Shown: positions 1 to 6,626 of the stretch, piece after piece
How positions within the stretch are numbered: position 1 is the stretch's first letter
Layout: the number at the start of each line of letters is the position of its first letter
Assembly: GCA_023228995.1 (NCBI GenBank)
Contig: JALOAD010000049.1
Coordinates: forward strand, 1-23,748
Direction: 5' to 3'
Source of the DNA: Candidatus Muiribacterium halophilum
GTDB lineage: Bacteria > Muiribacteriota > Muiribacteriia > Muiribacteriales > Muiribacteriaceae
DNA: 23,748 bases
Made by a program: the position numbers and the translations under genes
Notes under the pieces: generated by a model
The model's input: the letters and a program-made list of their open reading frames with translations, nothing else
Databases searched by the model: none
What the model was told of the DNA's origin: nothing

Positions 1-138
1 AAGGATGTAGAAAAGATATATCGGGAGGGACTTCCGATTACAAACGCAGAGCCAAAATAAGACTTTCTTTGGAAAGCACAGGCGATGAAGCGTTTAAAGA
101 GAAAACCTTAATTTAGGTTGGAAACACCAAATCTTTAG
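1..138 (+). ncRNA. 3' portion of a probable group I intron inside the nucleoside kinase gene
   Basis: The stretch is not coding in the kinase frame (a TAG sits at 136-138, right before the exon) but is rich in small hairpins. AAGATATA at 13-20 resembles the conserved S element of group I introns (AAGATATAGTCC). It is followed by a P9-like hairpin (21-26 with 32-37), a perfect CTTTC/GAAAG hairpin (63-67 with 72-76) and an AACCT/AGGTT hairpin (104-108 with 115-119). The last base of the proposed intron is G138, as expected for the terminal omega-G, and recognisable kinase sequence starts directly after it. The core (P3-P8, the R element and the 5' splice site) is outside the window, so the class cannot be proven here. 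Alternatives are a degraded insertion or simply a truncated kinase gene. Confidence 0.5.
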
Positions 139-405
139 TTTGTGTGTAGTTCATTAATATATCTTCAGTGTAGTCCAGAAGTAGCAATCGAAAGAATAAA
201 CAAAAGAAACCGTGGAGAAGAAAGTGAAGTACCTCATGATTATTGGTATAGATTAAATGAAAAATATGAAACTTGGTTCAATGAATATGTAGTTTCACCT
301 AAAATCGTTATGAATGTTGATAATCTGGATATTCAAGATGAGTATGAAAGAAACACTTTTATCAAGAAAATAGAGAATAAAATCAAAGAGATTAAGTATA
401 TTTAA
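139..405 (+). CDS. Deoxynucleoside kinase, C-terminal exon (5' partial)
   Basis: The translated exon contains LIYLQCSPEVAIERINKRNR followed by a GEES..VPHDYWYRLNEKYETWF segment. This matches the C-terminal part of the dNK/dGK/dCK family: a core strand IIYL, then the arginine-rich lid xxRIxxRxR, then EE..(I/V)P..YL..L...YE.W. The enzyme phosphorylates deoxynucleosides with ATP for dNTP salvage. The P-loop and the DRS/ERS catalytic region are missing and should lie upstream of the proposed intron. A GTG at 142 would give an 88-codon ORF, but that fragment would lack the active site, so it is better read as a spliced exon. Its stop codon lies inside the following terminator hairpin. Other genes of nucleoside metabolism follow shortly after. 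Confidence 0.75.
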   Translation, partial: FVCSSLIYLQCSPEVAIERINKRNRGEESEVPHDYWYRLNEKYETWFNEYVVSPKIVMNVDNLDIQDEYERNTFIKKIENKIKEIKYI

Positions 406-415
406 TCTCTTTTTT
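387..415 (+). terminator. Rho-independent terminator after the kinase exon
   Basis: A perfect 9-bp stem, AGAGATTAA (387-395) with TTAATCTCT (402-410), is followed by a run of T. The kinase stop codon (403-405) is within the 3' arm. Confidence 0.8.
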
Positions 416-433
416 AATTTTTAAATTTTCATT

Positions 434-446
434 TTTTATATATAAT
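434..446 (+). promoter_or_regulatory. Late-promoter-like box before the 467 gene
   Basis: The sequence TTTATATATAATA is a variant of the 12-bp box TTTAATATATAA that precedes most transcription units in this window. It lies 20 nt before the chosen start at 467. Confidence 0.5.
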
Positions 447-466
447 AGAAATTGAAAAAAATTTCT

Positions 467-1447
467 ATGAAAATAAAGAAGTTTAGTCATTACAAACTCA
501 ATGAAACTCCTGATAATGTTAGAGTGATGTCGAAAGACAAAGGTCATGTAGTATATGTTGATTATCGTGATAATAAAGCGGCAAGACCTTTTGCTTGGTC
601 ACCAAAAGAAGAAAACGTTAATGGTATATCATTTACCGTAAGAGATGATAATAATAAATTGGTGATGGATGAATTGTGGCTTGGTGATTGGGAAGAAGGA
701 CATAGTGATGATTGTCCATTTATATCTGGCAATGGTGGTAAATTTTCATATGATAATTTAGTACATAAAGGTAGATTATTTTATGAAAATGGTCACGGTG
801 AACCTGTTAAAATCATATCTTTTTGGAGACCAGACGATATTTCAGATGAAGATTATAAGAAAATTATAGACGAATTAAGTGAAGCCACTGGTGAAGATTT
901 TTCAGATTGGTATGTTGATTTGATGGGTGGTGTAGATAACGATGGTCAAACTAAAGTAATACCAGCAAATAAATTCAAGTCTGGTTTTAAGATGGATCCG
1001 AAACAGATAGAAATTGCAGAATTATATGCTAAATTACACACAGCATCATATGATGCTAAACCAGCGATTATTGCAAGGCTTAAAGAACTTGGAGAAGATG
1101 TTGGTAAAATAAAAGGTTTCGGTTCTGATAAACAATGGCAAAAAGTCAAAGGTGCTAAATCATTAACAAGTGATAGAGAAATGACTCCAGCACAATGGAA
1201 TTTCCACACAAAACAAGAAAGCATAGAGATTAAGAAATTTAGTGAAATAAATGAATCACAAGATGGTGAATATATGACTAAATCAAATATACAAAATATA
1301 TTAAGGTCTGCTCAATATTTAGAAGAAAAATTCAATGATGAAACTGAATTTGAGGATTGGGTTAAAGATCACATCTCAAAAGTAGATATATATTTAACTG
1401 ATATACATAACTTCTATAAAAATGGTGGTGAAACAAAAAAAGATTAA
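467..1447 (+). CDS. Phage protein of unknown function with N-terminal and internal capsid-targeting-like leaders
   Basis: Start chosen at ATG 467 rather than the in-frame TTG at 452, because the protein then begins MKIKKFSHYKLNE, matching the short leader seen on many proteins here. I do not recognise the central region (acidic, with many W and G residues). Around residues 253-263 a second leader-like segment, IEIKKFSEINES, occurs. It is followed by a helical C-terminal domain with the pattern MTK..I..IL..A..LEE.F....EFEDWVKDHISKVD.YL.D. I have seen that pattern as a stand-alone module on phage virion proteins (memory, not searched). The gene therefore looks like a fusion of two leader-bearing units. 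It is followed 2 nt later by the next gene, so the two are probably co-transcribed. Packaging in the capsid is an inference from the leader. Confidence 0.7.
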   Translation: MKIKKFSHYKLNETPDNVRVMSKDKGHVVYVDYRDNKAARPFAWSPKEENVNGISFTVRDDNNKLVMDELWLGDWEEGHSDDCPFISGNGGKFSYDNLVHKGRLFYENGHGEPVKIISFWRPDDISDEDYKKIIDELSEATGEDFSDWYVDLMGGVDNDGQTKVIPANKFKSGFKMDPKQIEIAELYAKLHTASYDAKPAIIARLKELGEDVGKIKGFGSDKQWQKVKGAKSLTSDREMTPAQWNFHTKQESIEIKKFSEINESQDGEYMTKSNIQNILRSAQYLEEKFNDETEFEDWVKDHISKVDIYLTDIHNFYKNGGETKKD

Positions 1448-1449
1448 AT

Positions 1450-2343
1450 ATGAAAAAATATTTGAATTTTATTAACGAAAGTACAAGAGAAGATGAAGAA
1501 TTATTAAATCAAATAATTAATCTTCCGTATGAAGTTAGAAAAGAATTAAAAGAAGAATTAGAAGACATTAAAGACGAAAAAACTAATGAAGGTCTTGGTA
1601 GTCTTTTTTCTAAATTCAAGAATTTCTTATCAAAGAAAGCATTAGACTTCATTATCAATCTAAATGAAAAAGAAATTGATAAGAAGATTGAATTATTAAC
1701 AATATTAGATCCAACTGATTTATCTCCTGACGCATTAAGAGTTAATTCTGTTAGTGGTATTTATTTAGGTGGTGGTATTGATAAGACTAAACCTGATAGT
1801 GAATCAAAAGAATGGAGAGAAGAAGTTGAAGATTTCTTTGGTTCTAAAAATATAGTTTATGATTCAGAAATTGCCGAACTTGGTAGAACAGGCAAATTAA
1901 ACAAATCAAATTATAATAAACCTTTAATTTTCAACCCTATGAGGAATGAGTTGGTTAGAGAAGATCCTAACTGGGCAGAATATCATAGAATGTGGAGAGA
2001 AGGTGAATTTGATGATATTGAGCCAGGTAGTGAAGAAGAAGCAAAATGGGTTGATTGGTCAAAAATCACAAACACTGCAATTAACAGACCAGATAGATTA
2101 ATCATACAAGCGTGTGATACAAATTTAGTTTCACTAAATGCAGGTGCAGGTGGTGGAACATACGGTGAAATCGAATTAACAGCATATAGAAACCTTAACT
2201 TATTTATTTGGTTAAATGATGCTTGGACAATGAAAGACATATCTCCTTGGTTAATACCATCTATTACAAAGATAGTAAGAACAAAAGAAGAATTATTTGC
2301 TTTGTTGGATGCAATTAAAAATCATCCATCTAATAAAAATTAA
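1450..2343 (+). CDS. Nucleoside 2-deoxyribosyltransferase-like protein with capsid-targeting-like leader
   Basis: The protein (297 aa) begins MKKYLNFINES, a close match to the T4 capsid-targeting peptide. A charged helical linker follows, with an amphipathic piece around residues 46-65 (NEGLGSLFSKFKNFL). The C-terminal half from about residue 103 reads GIYLGGGID....KEWREEVEDFF, then IIQACDTNLVSLNAGAGG and GTYGEIELTAY (about 236-246), then LFIWLND. Strand-Gly-Gly-Ile-Asp at the start and G(T)xxEI..A later are typical of the nucleoside deoxyribosyltransferase (Ndt/PF15891-like) fold, whose members cleave or transfer N-glycosidic bonds of nucleosides. The fold is fairly clear but the substrate is unknown. 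It starts 2 nt after the preceding stop and is followed by a deoC remnant, which suggests a nucleoside-handling operon. Confidence 0.65.
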   Translation: MKKYLNFINESTREDEELLNQIINLPYEVRKELKEELEDIKDEKTNEGLGSLFSKFKNFLSKKALDFIINLNEKEIDKKIELLTILDPTDLSPDALRVNSVSGIYLGGGIDKTKPDSESKEWREEVEDFFGSKNIVYDSEIAELGRTGKLNKSNYNKPLIFNPMRNELVREDPNWAEYHRMWREGEFDDIEPGSEEEAKWVDWSKITNTAINRPDRLIIQACDTNLVSLNAGAGGGTYGEIELTAYRNLNLFIWLNDAWTMKDISPWLIPSITKIVRTKEELFALLDAIKNHPSNKN

Positions 2344-2353
2344 AAATAAAGAA

Positions 2354-2951
2354 ATGAAAGTATTAAAAACATACGAAGCGTTTATTGGTAAAGATGAAAA
2401 TCCAGATTTCAACCCTGAATTTCCGAAGAAAAAATTACTGAAACCAAGTCTATTGCTGGTCTTGTGACTGATGTTGATATGGTTCTAAATTATCAAAAGT
2501 TGAAAGATAATTGGATTGAAGGTGAGGAAGACTTAACACCTCTTTACCATTAGATATATATGAAGAATTGGTTGAAGAAGTTCGTGCTTTAACAGAGATT
2601 GCACACGAAAATGGTGCTATTCTTAAAGTTATCGTTGAGAGTGGATTACTAACAGAAAAACAAACTAAAGTAGCAATAGATATTTGTCTTGAAGCAGGTG
2701 CAGACTTTATTAAAACATCAACAGGTAAAGTAGATGTTGGTGCTGAACCAGATAAAGTTAAAGTTATGGCGGATACAATTAGTGGTTTTGGCTGGTTTAA
2801 TGGTTCAGATATGGAAATTAAAGCATCAGGTGGTGTAAGAACATTAGAAGATATTAAAACATATGAAGGTCTTGGTGTTACAAGATTTGGTATGGGATAT
2901 GGTTCAGTAGATAAACTGAATAATATTGATGGTGGTGATAGTACATATTAA
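2354..2951 (+). pseudogene. deoC: Deoxyribose-phosphate aldolase (DeoC-like), leader-bearing, truncated and twice frameshifted
   Basis: Three reading frames must be joined. ATG 2354 gives MKVLKTYEAFIGKDENPDF, again a leader. A second frame gives ITETKSIAGLVTDVDMVLNY. The third gives EELVEEVRALTEIA, then ILKVIVESGLLT, then AGADFIKTSTGKVDVGAEP and IKASGGVRTLED. These are the DeoC signatures: the DVDMVLN strand (DEID equivalent), LKVI.E.G, the Schiff-base lysine in FIKTSTG, and the phosphate-binding K-ASGGVR. Each break is repaired by adding one base to a homopolymer: the A6 run at 2429-2434 and the TTT at 2543-2545. The first barrel strands, about 80 residues in normal DeoC, are missing between the leader and ITETKS. 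The protein is therefore incomplete even after repair. In life DeoC splits deoxyribose-5-phosphate to glyceraldehyde-3-phosphate and acetaldehyde. Confidence 0.75.
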
Positions 2952-2970
2952 AAATAATTAAATAGATATG

Positions 2971-3000
2971 AAAACTCCTAAATATTTAGGAGTTTTTTTA
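2971..3000. terminator. Bidirectional terminator between deoC remnant and endonuclease remnant
   Basis: A perfect 26-bp palindrome (2971-2996; arms AAAACTCCTAAAT and its complement) has a T-run on the forward strand and an A-run at the other end, which gives a T-run on the reverse strand. The stop of the reverse gene lies in it. Confidence 0.85.
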
Positions 3001-3790
3001 TTTCTTCATATTCTTTATCAATAATCATAATATACATATATCCTTGTTTAATAGTTTCTCTTTTTTTAAGAATATTCAATTCTTTATATTTTTCATAATA
3101 ATAACTTGATTTTATTTCTATTATTAGGTTATATTTATCTATAAAGAAATCAGAATAATACACTTTATTTTTATTGTTTTTCTTATATTTTATTGTTTTT
3201 CCTTTGCTGATTAAAATATCATGCTCGTAACAAAAATCTAAAAAATCTTTTTCATATGTTCCTCTATAATACAAACCTGTTTCAGTGTGTTGTTTTATTT
3301 TTTTACCAGATTTTTGAGATTTTATAAATATGGCTTCATTTTGCATTGGGTTTTCAACACCATAATTTTCTAAACATGTACTTTTTTTCTTTTCTTTTAT
3401 TTCTTCGAGTTTGGATATATTATCTATACCGTATTTTTCTAAAACACCATCCAACATTTTTTTCTGATATTCTGTATCTTTTAACCTTTCACTCCTTTTT
3501 TCTTTAATTTCTTTTAATTTTGACGGATTATCAACACCATATTTTTTAATCATTTCTTTTTTATATTCAGGATTACTTAAATAATATGTACTACCATTCT
3601 TTTCCATCATTTCTTTTTGTTTTATCTTACCACAAGAACTGCAACAATAATATCCACCTTTTTCACATTGTATTCTATAATTCTGATATTTTATATTCTT
3701 TTCAATTCCACAAAATTTACATATTGCTATTACATTAGCTGTACTATTTTCACTTAAATCATTAACATCAATATTTATAATATCACCATA
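2978..3790 (-). pseudogene. Homing endonuclease-like protein with PD-(D/E)xK nuclease domain, 5' truncated
   Basis: The frame is open to a TAA at 3791-3793 and has no usable start before an internal ATG at 3610. Translation of 3790-3611 nevertheless matches the N-terminus of the other endonucleases here: GDIINIDVNDL, then CKFC and CC..C zinc-binding cysteines. About three helical repeats of the type KYGVDNPSK...KEKR follow. The C-terminal domain differs from the other copies: YRGTYEKDFLDFCYEHD, then YYSDFFIDKYNLIIEIKSS. This is the E...D...ExK layout of PD-(D/E)xK nucleases. About 25-30 N-terminal residues are lost compared with complete relatives, and the promoter-like box is fused directly to the coding frame. 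It may be dead, or it could be expressed from ATG 3610 without its zinc finger. Confidence 0.65.
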
Positions 3791-3802
3791 TTATATATTA
3801 AA
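3791..3802 (-). promoter_or_regulatory. Late-promoter-like box facing the truncated endonuclease
   Basis: TTTAATATATAA on the reverse strand is immediately adjacent to the truncated coding frame. It forms a divergent pair with the box at 3819-3830. Confidence 0.5.
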
Positions 3803-3818
3803 TTATTTTACTAAAATA

Positions 3819-3830
3819 TTTAATATATAA
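3819..3830 (+). promoter_or_regulatory. Late-promoter-like box before the HAD-like gene
   Basis: An exact TTTAATATATAA lies 20 nt before ATG 3851 and only 5 nt before the in-frame ATG 3836. That supports 3851 as the real start. Confidence 0.55.
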
Positions 3831-3850
3831 AAGAAATGAAATTTATTGTT

Positions 3851-4744
3851 ATGAGATTAAAAAAATATAATGATTTTTTATTGGAGAGAAAAAATAGACC
3901 TATAATGCGTTACTACGCTTTTGATATAGATGATAATTTATTAATTATGCCAACAGTTATTCATATGGAACATTTGGTTAATGGTGAATGGGTTTTAGAA
4001 GATGTTTCTACTGAGAAATTTGCAAAAGTTAGAACAGATAAAGAAAATTGGAGACCTCTAACAGATTTATCTAAGTTAGGTAATTTCGAGAAATCACCTA
4101 ATTTTCAAGAGGGACAAGAAGCATATTTAGAATTTAGAGATTATGGACCGAGAGGTCAAAACGCTTTTCTTGATGATATGAAAAAGGCAATCGAAACTAA
4201 GGCATTTGGACCAAGTTGGGACGATTTTATTAAGTGTTTAATGAATGGATCTATTTTCGCTATTATAACGGCAAGAGGTCACGAACCAGACACTATACGA
4301 GCAGGTGTTCAATATATCATTGATAATGTAATGACACAAGAACAAAGAGATGAAATGGCGGCTAATTTAACAGCATTTCAAGACTTATTTGTTCAGAATT
4401 TTGATATAATGAGAGAAATTAGTTTTGGTACTTTACTTTCAGCATATCTTGATAAGTGTGATTTCGTTGGTGTATCTTCACCAACATTCGCAGAAAAATA
4501 TGGTGGTTCTGTATTAAGCCCTGAAGAAGGAAAGAAAGCGGCACTTAATGAATTTATGGATAGAATTGATACTTATGGTAAAAAAGTTGGTGCTCAGGTA
4601 AGATTAGGATTTTCAGATGATGATGTAAGGACAGTAAATAGAGTAAAAGAATACTTTGGTGAGATGTCAGATGTTTATAAAGACATTATATTTAGTGTTT
4701 ATGATACATCAAACCCAGAAGAAACTATTAAAAATGTAATATAA
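3851..4744 (+). CDS. HAD-superfamily phosphatase-like protein with capsid-targeting-like leader
   Basis: Start at ATG 3851 gives MRLKKYNDFLLERKNRP, in line with the leader family; ATG 3836 would add five residues and crowd the promoter box. HAD motif I is FDIDDNLL (residues about 24-31, nucleophile Asp25). Motif II is IITARGHE (Thr140). The acidic motif IV is LGFSDDDVRTVNRV (Asp256-258). This set is diagnostic of the HAD fold, which uses an aspartyl-phosphate intermediate for phosphohydrolase reactions. A cap-like insertion of about 100 residues lies between motifs I and II. The substrate is unknown. An intrinsic terminator follows about 100 nt downstream. Confidence 0.7.
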   Translation: MRLKKYNDFLLERKNRPIMRYYAFDIDDNLLIMPTVIHMEHLVNGEWVLEDVSTEKFAKVRTDKENWRPLTDLSKLGNFEKSPNFQEGQEAYLEFRDYGPRGQNAFLDDMKKAIETKAFGPSWDDFIKCLMNGSIFAIITARGHEPDTIRAGVQYIIDNVMTQEQRDEMAANLTAFQDLFVQNFDIMREISFGTLLSAYLDKCDFVGVSSPTFAEKYGGSVLSPEEGKKAALNEFMDRIDTYGKKVGAQVRLGFSDDDVRTVNRVKEYFGEMSDVYKDIIFSVYDTSNPEETIKNVI

Positions 4745-4749
4745 TAAAA

Positions 4750-5013
4750 ATGAATACGCTCATAGATACAAGCACGACACTAGTTAATGATGTTCGCCTG
4801 TATCTATTTGATGCAGGATTTAAAAGAAACTTATATAAAATTGAAGACTTCGATAACATGCGAGAGTATGTCGAAGTCTTTTTTCTTTGTAACAGAGCAG
4901 TAGATTATATCAAACAAGATATATACAATTCTGAATATTCCGACCTTTTAGAAATAAAAAAATACCGCCACAAGGACGGTATTTGTTCAGCTATAATAAC
5001 TTATATTGATTAG
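4750..5013 (+). CDS. Small ORF of unknown function overlapping two terminators
   Basis: An 87-codon ATG ORF starts 5 nt after the HAD-like gene stop and ends convergently, overlapping the next reverse gene by 4 nt. The translation looks protein-like (amphipathic, with several Y, F and D), but I recognise no family. It contains a forward intrinsic terminator at 4844-4886 and a reverse one at 4953-4984. Most forward transcripts should therefore end inside it. It could be a real gene that tolerates these hairpins, or a chance ORF in a tail-to-tail intergenic region. Confidence 0.4.
   Translation: MNTLIDTSTTLVNDVRLYLFDAGFKRNLYKIEDFDNMREYVEVFFLCNRAVDYIKQDIYNSEYSDLLEIKKYRHKDGICSAIITYID
4844..4886 (+). 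terminator. Intrinsic terminator for the HAD-like transcript
   Basis: Perfect 10-bp arms AAGACTTCGA (4844-4853) and TCGAAGTCTT (4871-4880) are followed by a T-run. The structure lies inside the small ORF 4750-5013. Confidence 0.7.
4953..4984 (-). terminator. Intrinsic terminator for the cysteine-peptidase-like gene
   Basis: On the reverse strand AAATACCG (4984-4977) pairs with CGGTATTT (4967-4960) and is followed by TTTTATTT. It lies 26 nt after the stop of the 5010-5522 gene. Confidence 0.75.
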
Positions 5014-5522
5014 TTGATTTTGAAAGCTTTTTCAACTCTAACTTTTTTTGCTCTAAAATCATAGTAGTTACCTATGATTTCTGAATCTTTTACAGTGAAA
5101 GTGTGACCTTTAACTGAAAGAATGTATGTACCTTTTGGAAACTGCTTAACGAAAGAACCAACAGTCATAGCAGAATATTTAGAACCTCTTTTGGTGTAAA
5201 GGTTTAATGTTTTTGTCACTGTATATTTGTCTCCCCAATATCTATCTGTTCTTGTACTTTCAACTTTAACAGGCTCCATAGTAATTTCTTTTACTGATTT
5301 GCCTAAAATTTCTGATTGTGATAAGAAACCGTGAAAATAAAAAGTCAAAACACCTTTACGGTTTCTACGGTTCATTTTTTCAGCACATAATTTGTGAGAT
5401 TGGTTATATGTAATATCGAAAGCTGAAGCGATTGCTCTTACTACACAGTCATTAGTTTCACTTGCGGCTAATTTAGAAGTTTTGTATCCTTTGATTGCTT
5501 TTGTAGTTGCTATATAATTCAT
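5010..5522 (-). CDS. Papain/C39-like cysteine peptidase-fold protein
   Basis: The 170-aa protein has NDCVVRAIASAF (Cys26) near the N-terminus, GTYILSVKGHTFTV (His140), and GNYYD (Asn152/Asp155) after it. A DC-x-x-RA helix followed about 110 residues later by a 'KG(T)YI..V.GHxx.V' strand pair is typical of small phage and plasmid proteins with a papain-like Cys-His-Asn/Asp arrangement. The substrate is unknown. It has no capsid leader. It is expressed from an early-type promoter (TATATTTG at 5559-5566), so an early role in host takeover is plausible (inference). An intrinsic terminator follows. Confidence 0.6.
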   Translation of the reverse strand: MNYIATTKAIKGYKTSKLAASETNDCVVRAIASAFDITYNQSHKLCAEKMNRRNRKGVLTFYFHGFLSQSEILGKSVKEITMEPVKVESTRTDRYWGDKYTVTKTLNLYTKRGSKYSAMTVGSFVKQFPKGTYILSVKGHTFTVKDSEIIGNYYDFRAKKVRVEKAFKIN

Positions 5523-5529
5523 ATTCGAG

Positions 5530-5573
5530 AGTTTTAAGTGTTTGTTAATTTGTTAATACAAATATACAGCAAA
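5530..5573 (-). promoter_or_regulatory. Early-type host-like promoter and conserved leader element
   Basis: Reverse-strand TATATTTG (5566-5559) fits the Bacteroidota -7 consensus TAnnTTTG. The surrounding block TTTGCTGTATATTTGTATT and the downstream block AACACTTAAAACT (5542-5530) recur at 19892-19933 before another reverse gene. No good TTG -33 box is visible. Confidence 0.6.
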
Positions 5574-5592
5574 ACCCAGAGAATAAAAAATA

Positions 5593-6102
5593 TTACATAA
5601 CAAAATTGATATTTAATTTATCACATTTTTTCTTTAATTCTTCAATTAATTTAGTGTCACCACCGTAGAAGATTTCTACAGTTTCAATATACTTTATAGG
5701 AATGTTTTTGTAGGATCTTAATTCTTCTTCATTACCATACCAATCCATATTAGCTTTATCCAAATCAGATAGTTCACCATATCTTTCCTCATAATCTATT
5801 TCTTGCTCACTATCAAATGAAAATGGTTCTAATTCATATTCATTTTCAATTATTTCTTTATCTAATATGAATCTAATATCTTTTGGTATATCGAATGCGA
5901 TAGAATCTTCATCATCGTTTGTTGTGAATGAAATATAACCATAATCATTGGCTATCAAGTCAGAAGAAGAATACTTATTGATAATATTCATTTCTTTTAC
6001 TTTTATTTCGCCACTATCAAGAATCTTTATAGCATTTTCTAAGGTTGTATAATGGTATAATTTTTCTACTGAATAATTTTCATATGATTTCAGGTGTTTC
6101 AT
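5593..6102 (-). CDS. Possible ADP-ribosyltransferase-like protein with capsid-targeting-like leader
   Basis: The protein (169 aa) begins MKHLKSYENYSVEKLYHYTT. After the leader, LYHYTTLENAIKILDSGEIKV is the opening strand-helix of several ART-like families (YH.T....a..Il..G.l). YGYISFTTNDDED then follows, like the second strand (isFT). Later come RFILDKEIIE and, near the end, GNEEELRSYKNIPIKYIETVEIF, where a Glu-rich loop precedes the last strands as in ART active sites. I assign the fold tentatively; the catalytic triad cannot be fixed by eye. T4 packages and injects ADP-ribosyltransferase Alt, so the combination with a leader is suggestive. It is the last gene of a four-gene reverse operon, 4 nt after the preceding stop. 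Confidence 0.45.
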   Translation of the reverse strand: MKHLKSYENYSVEKLYHYTTLENAIKILDSGEIKVKEMNIINKYSSSDLIANDYGYISFTTNDDEDSIAFDIPKDIRFILDKEIIENEYELEPFSFDSEQEIDYEERYGELSDLDKANMDWYGNEEELRSYKNIPIKYIETVEIFYGGDTKLIEELKKKCDKLNINFVM

Positions 6103-6106
6103 TGTA

Positions 6107-6397
6107 TCATAAATTATTTCCTAAAAAAGACTCAAATGTCGTTTCCATATGTCTGACTTGTTTCTGTACTTTACCTAATATATCTATTAATTTTGATTTT
6201 GCTTCATCAATAGTGTCAGCGTATGCCTTTTCTTGCAATACTTTTTTCCAATAATATTTAATACTAAAAACAGATTTTGATTTTGTTTTTGTGTATTCTT
6301 TTTCTATAACTCCGAATATTTCAGGTTTACCTTCAACATTCATTGTCCATTTATCATCACCATCTTTATTAAAGATATATTTCTTCTCTATATTCAT
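6107..6397 (-). CDS. Hypothetical phage protein, 96 aa
   Basis: I recognise no family. The protein is basic and mixed alpha/beta, begins MNIEKKYIFNKDGDDKW, and lacks the typical leader even though its three operon partners have it. It starts 4 nt after the upstream gene's stop, and the next gene starts 4 nt after its own stop, so translation in the operon is tightly coupled. Confidence 0.6.
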   Translation of the reverse strand: MNIEKKYIFNKDGDDKWTMNVEGKPEIFGVIEKEYTKTKSKSVFSIKYYWKKVLQEKAYADTIDEAKSKLIDILGKVQKQVRHMETTFESFLGNNL

Positions 6398-6401
6398 AAT
6401 T

Positions 6402-6626
6402 TTAATATACTTTTCTTTTTGCTAAATAATTTATACTCAATTTAACTTGTGGTAAAAGTTTTTCAATATATTCTTTATCAGCGCCAAATTCAATCATACT
6501 AATTAAATTTGTCATTGGACTTAATTTATTTCTAACATCCGCCACAACTTCATCAGGCGCATTTAAGTAATCACCTTGATAAGTATTATTTTCATCGTAT
6601 TCTTCAAATTTCTTTAAGTGTTTCAT
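6402..6626 (-). CDS. Small leader-bearing protein, 74 aa
   Basis: It begins MKHLKKFEEYDENN, nearly the same as the 5593-6102 gene's start, then has a helical body (LSPMTNLISMIEFGADKEYI, then LPQVKLSINYL). No family is recognised. The start ATG overlaps the stop of the upstream kinase-like gene (ATGA), which indicates translational coupling. It is probably packaged if the leader works as in T4. Confidence 0.65.
   Translation of the reverse strand: MKHLKKFEEYDENNTYQGDYLNAPDEVVADVRNKLSPMTNLISMIEFGADKEYIEKLLPQVKLSINYLAKRKVY

Noticed and set aside
946-1224. 92-codon reverse ORF
   Set aside because: It is the complement of the 467-1447 gene, with no start context and cysteine/leucine-rich shadow composition.
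2429-2545. Programmed -1 ribosomal frameshifting in deoC
   Set aside because: No slippery heptamer with a downstream structure was evident, two separate shifts would be needed, and the barrel is incomplete anyway. Homopolymer error or decay is simpler.
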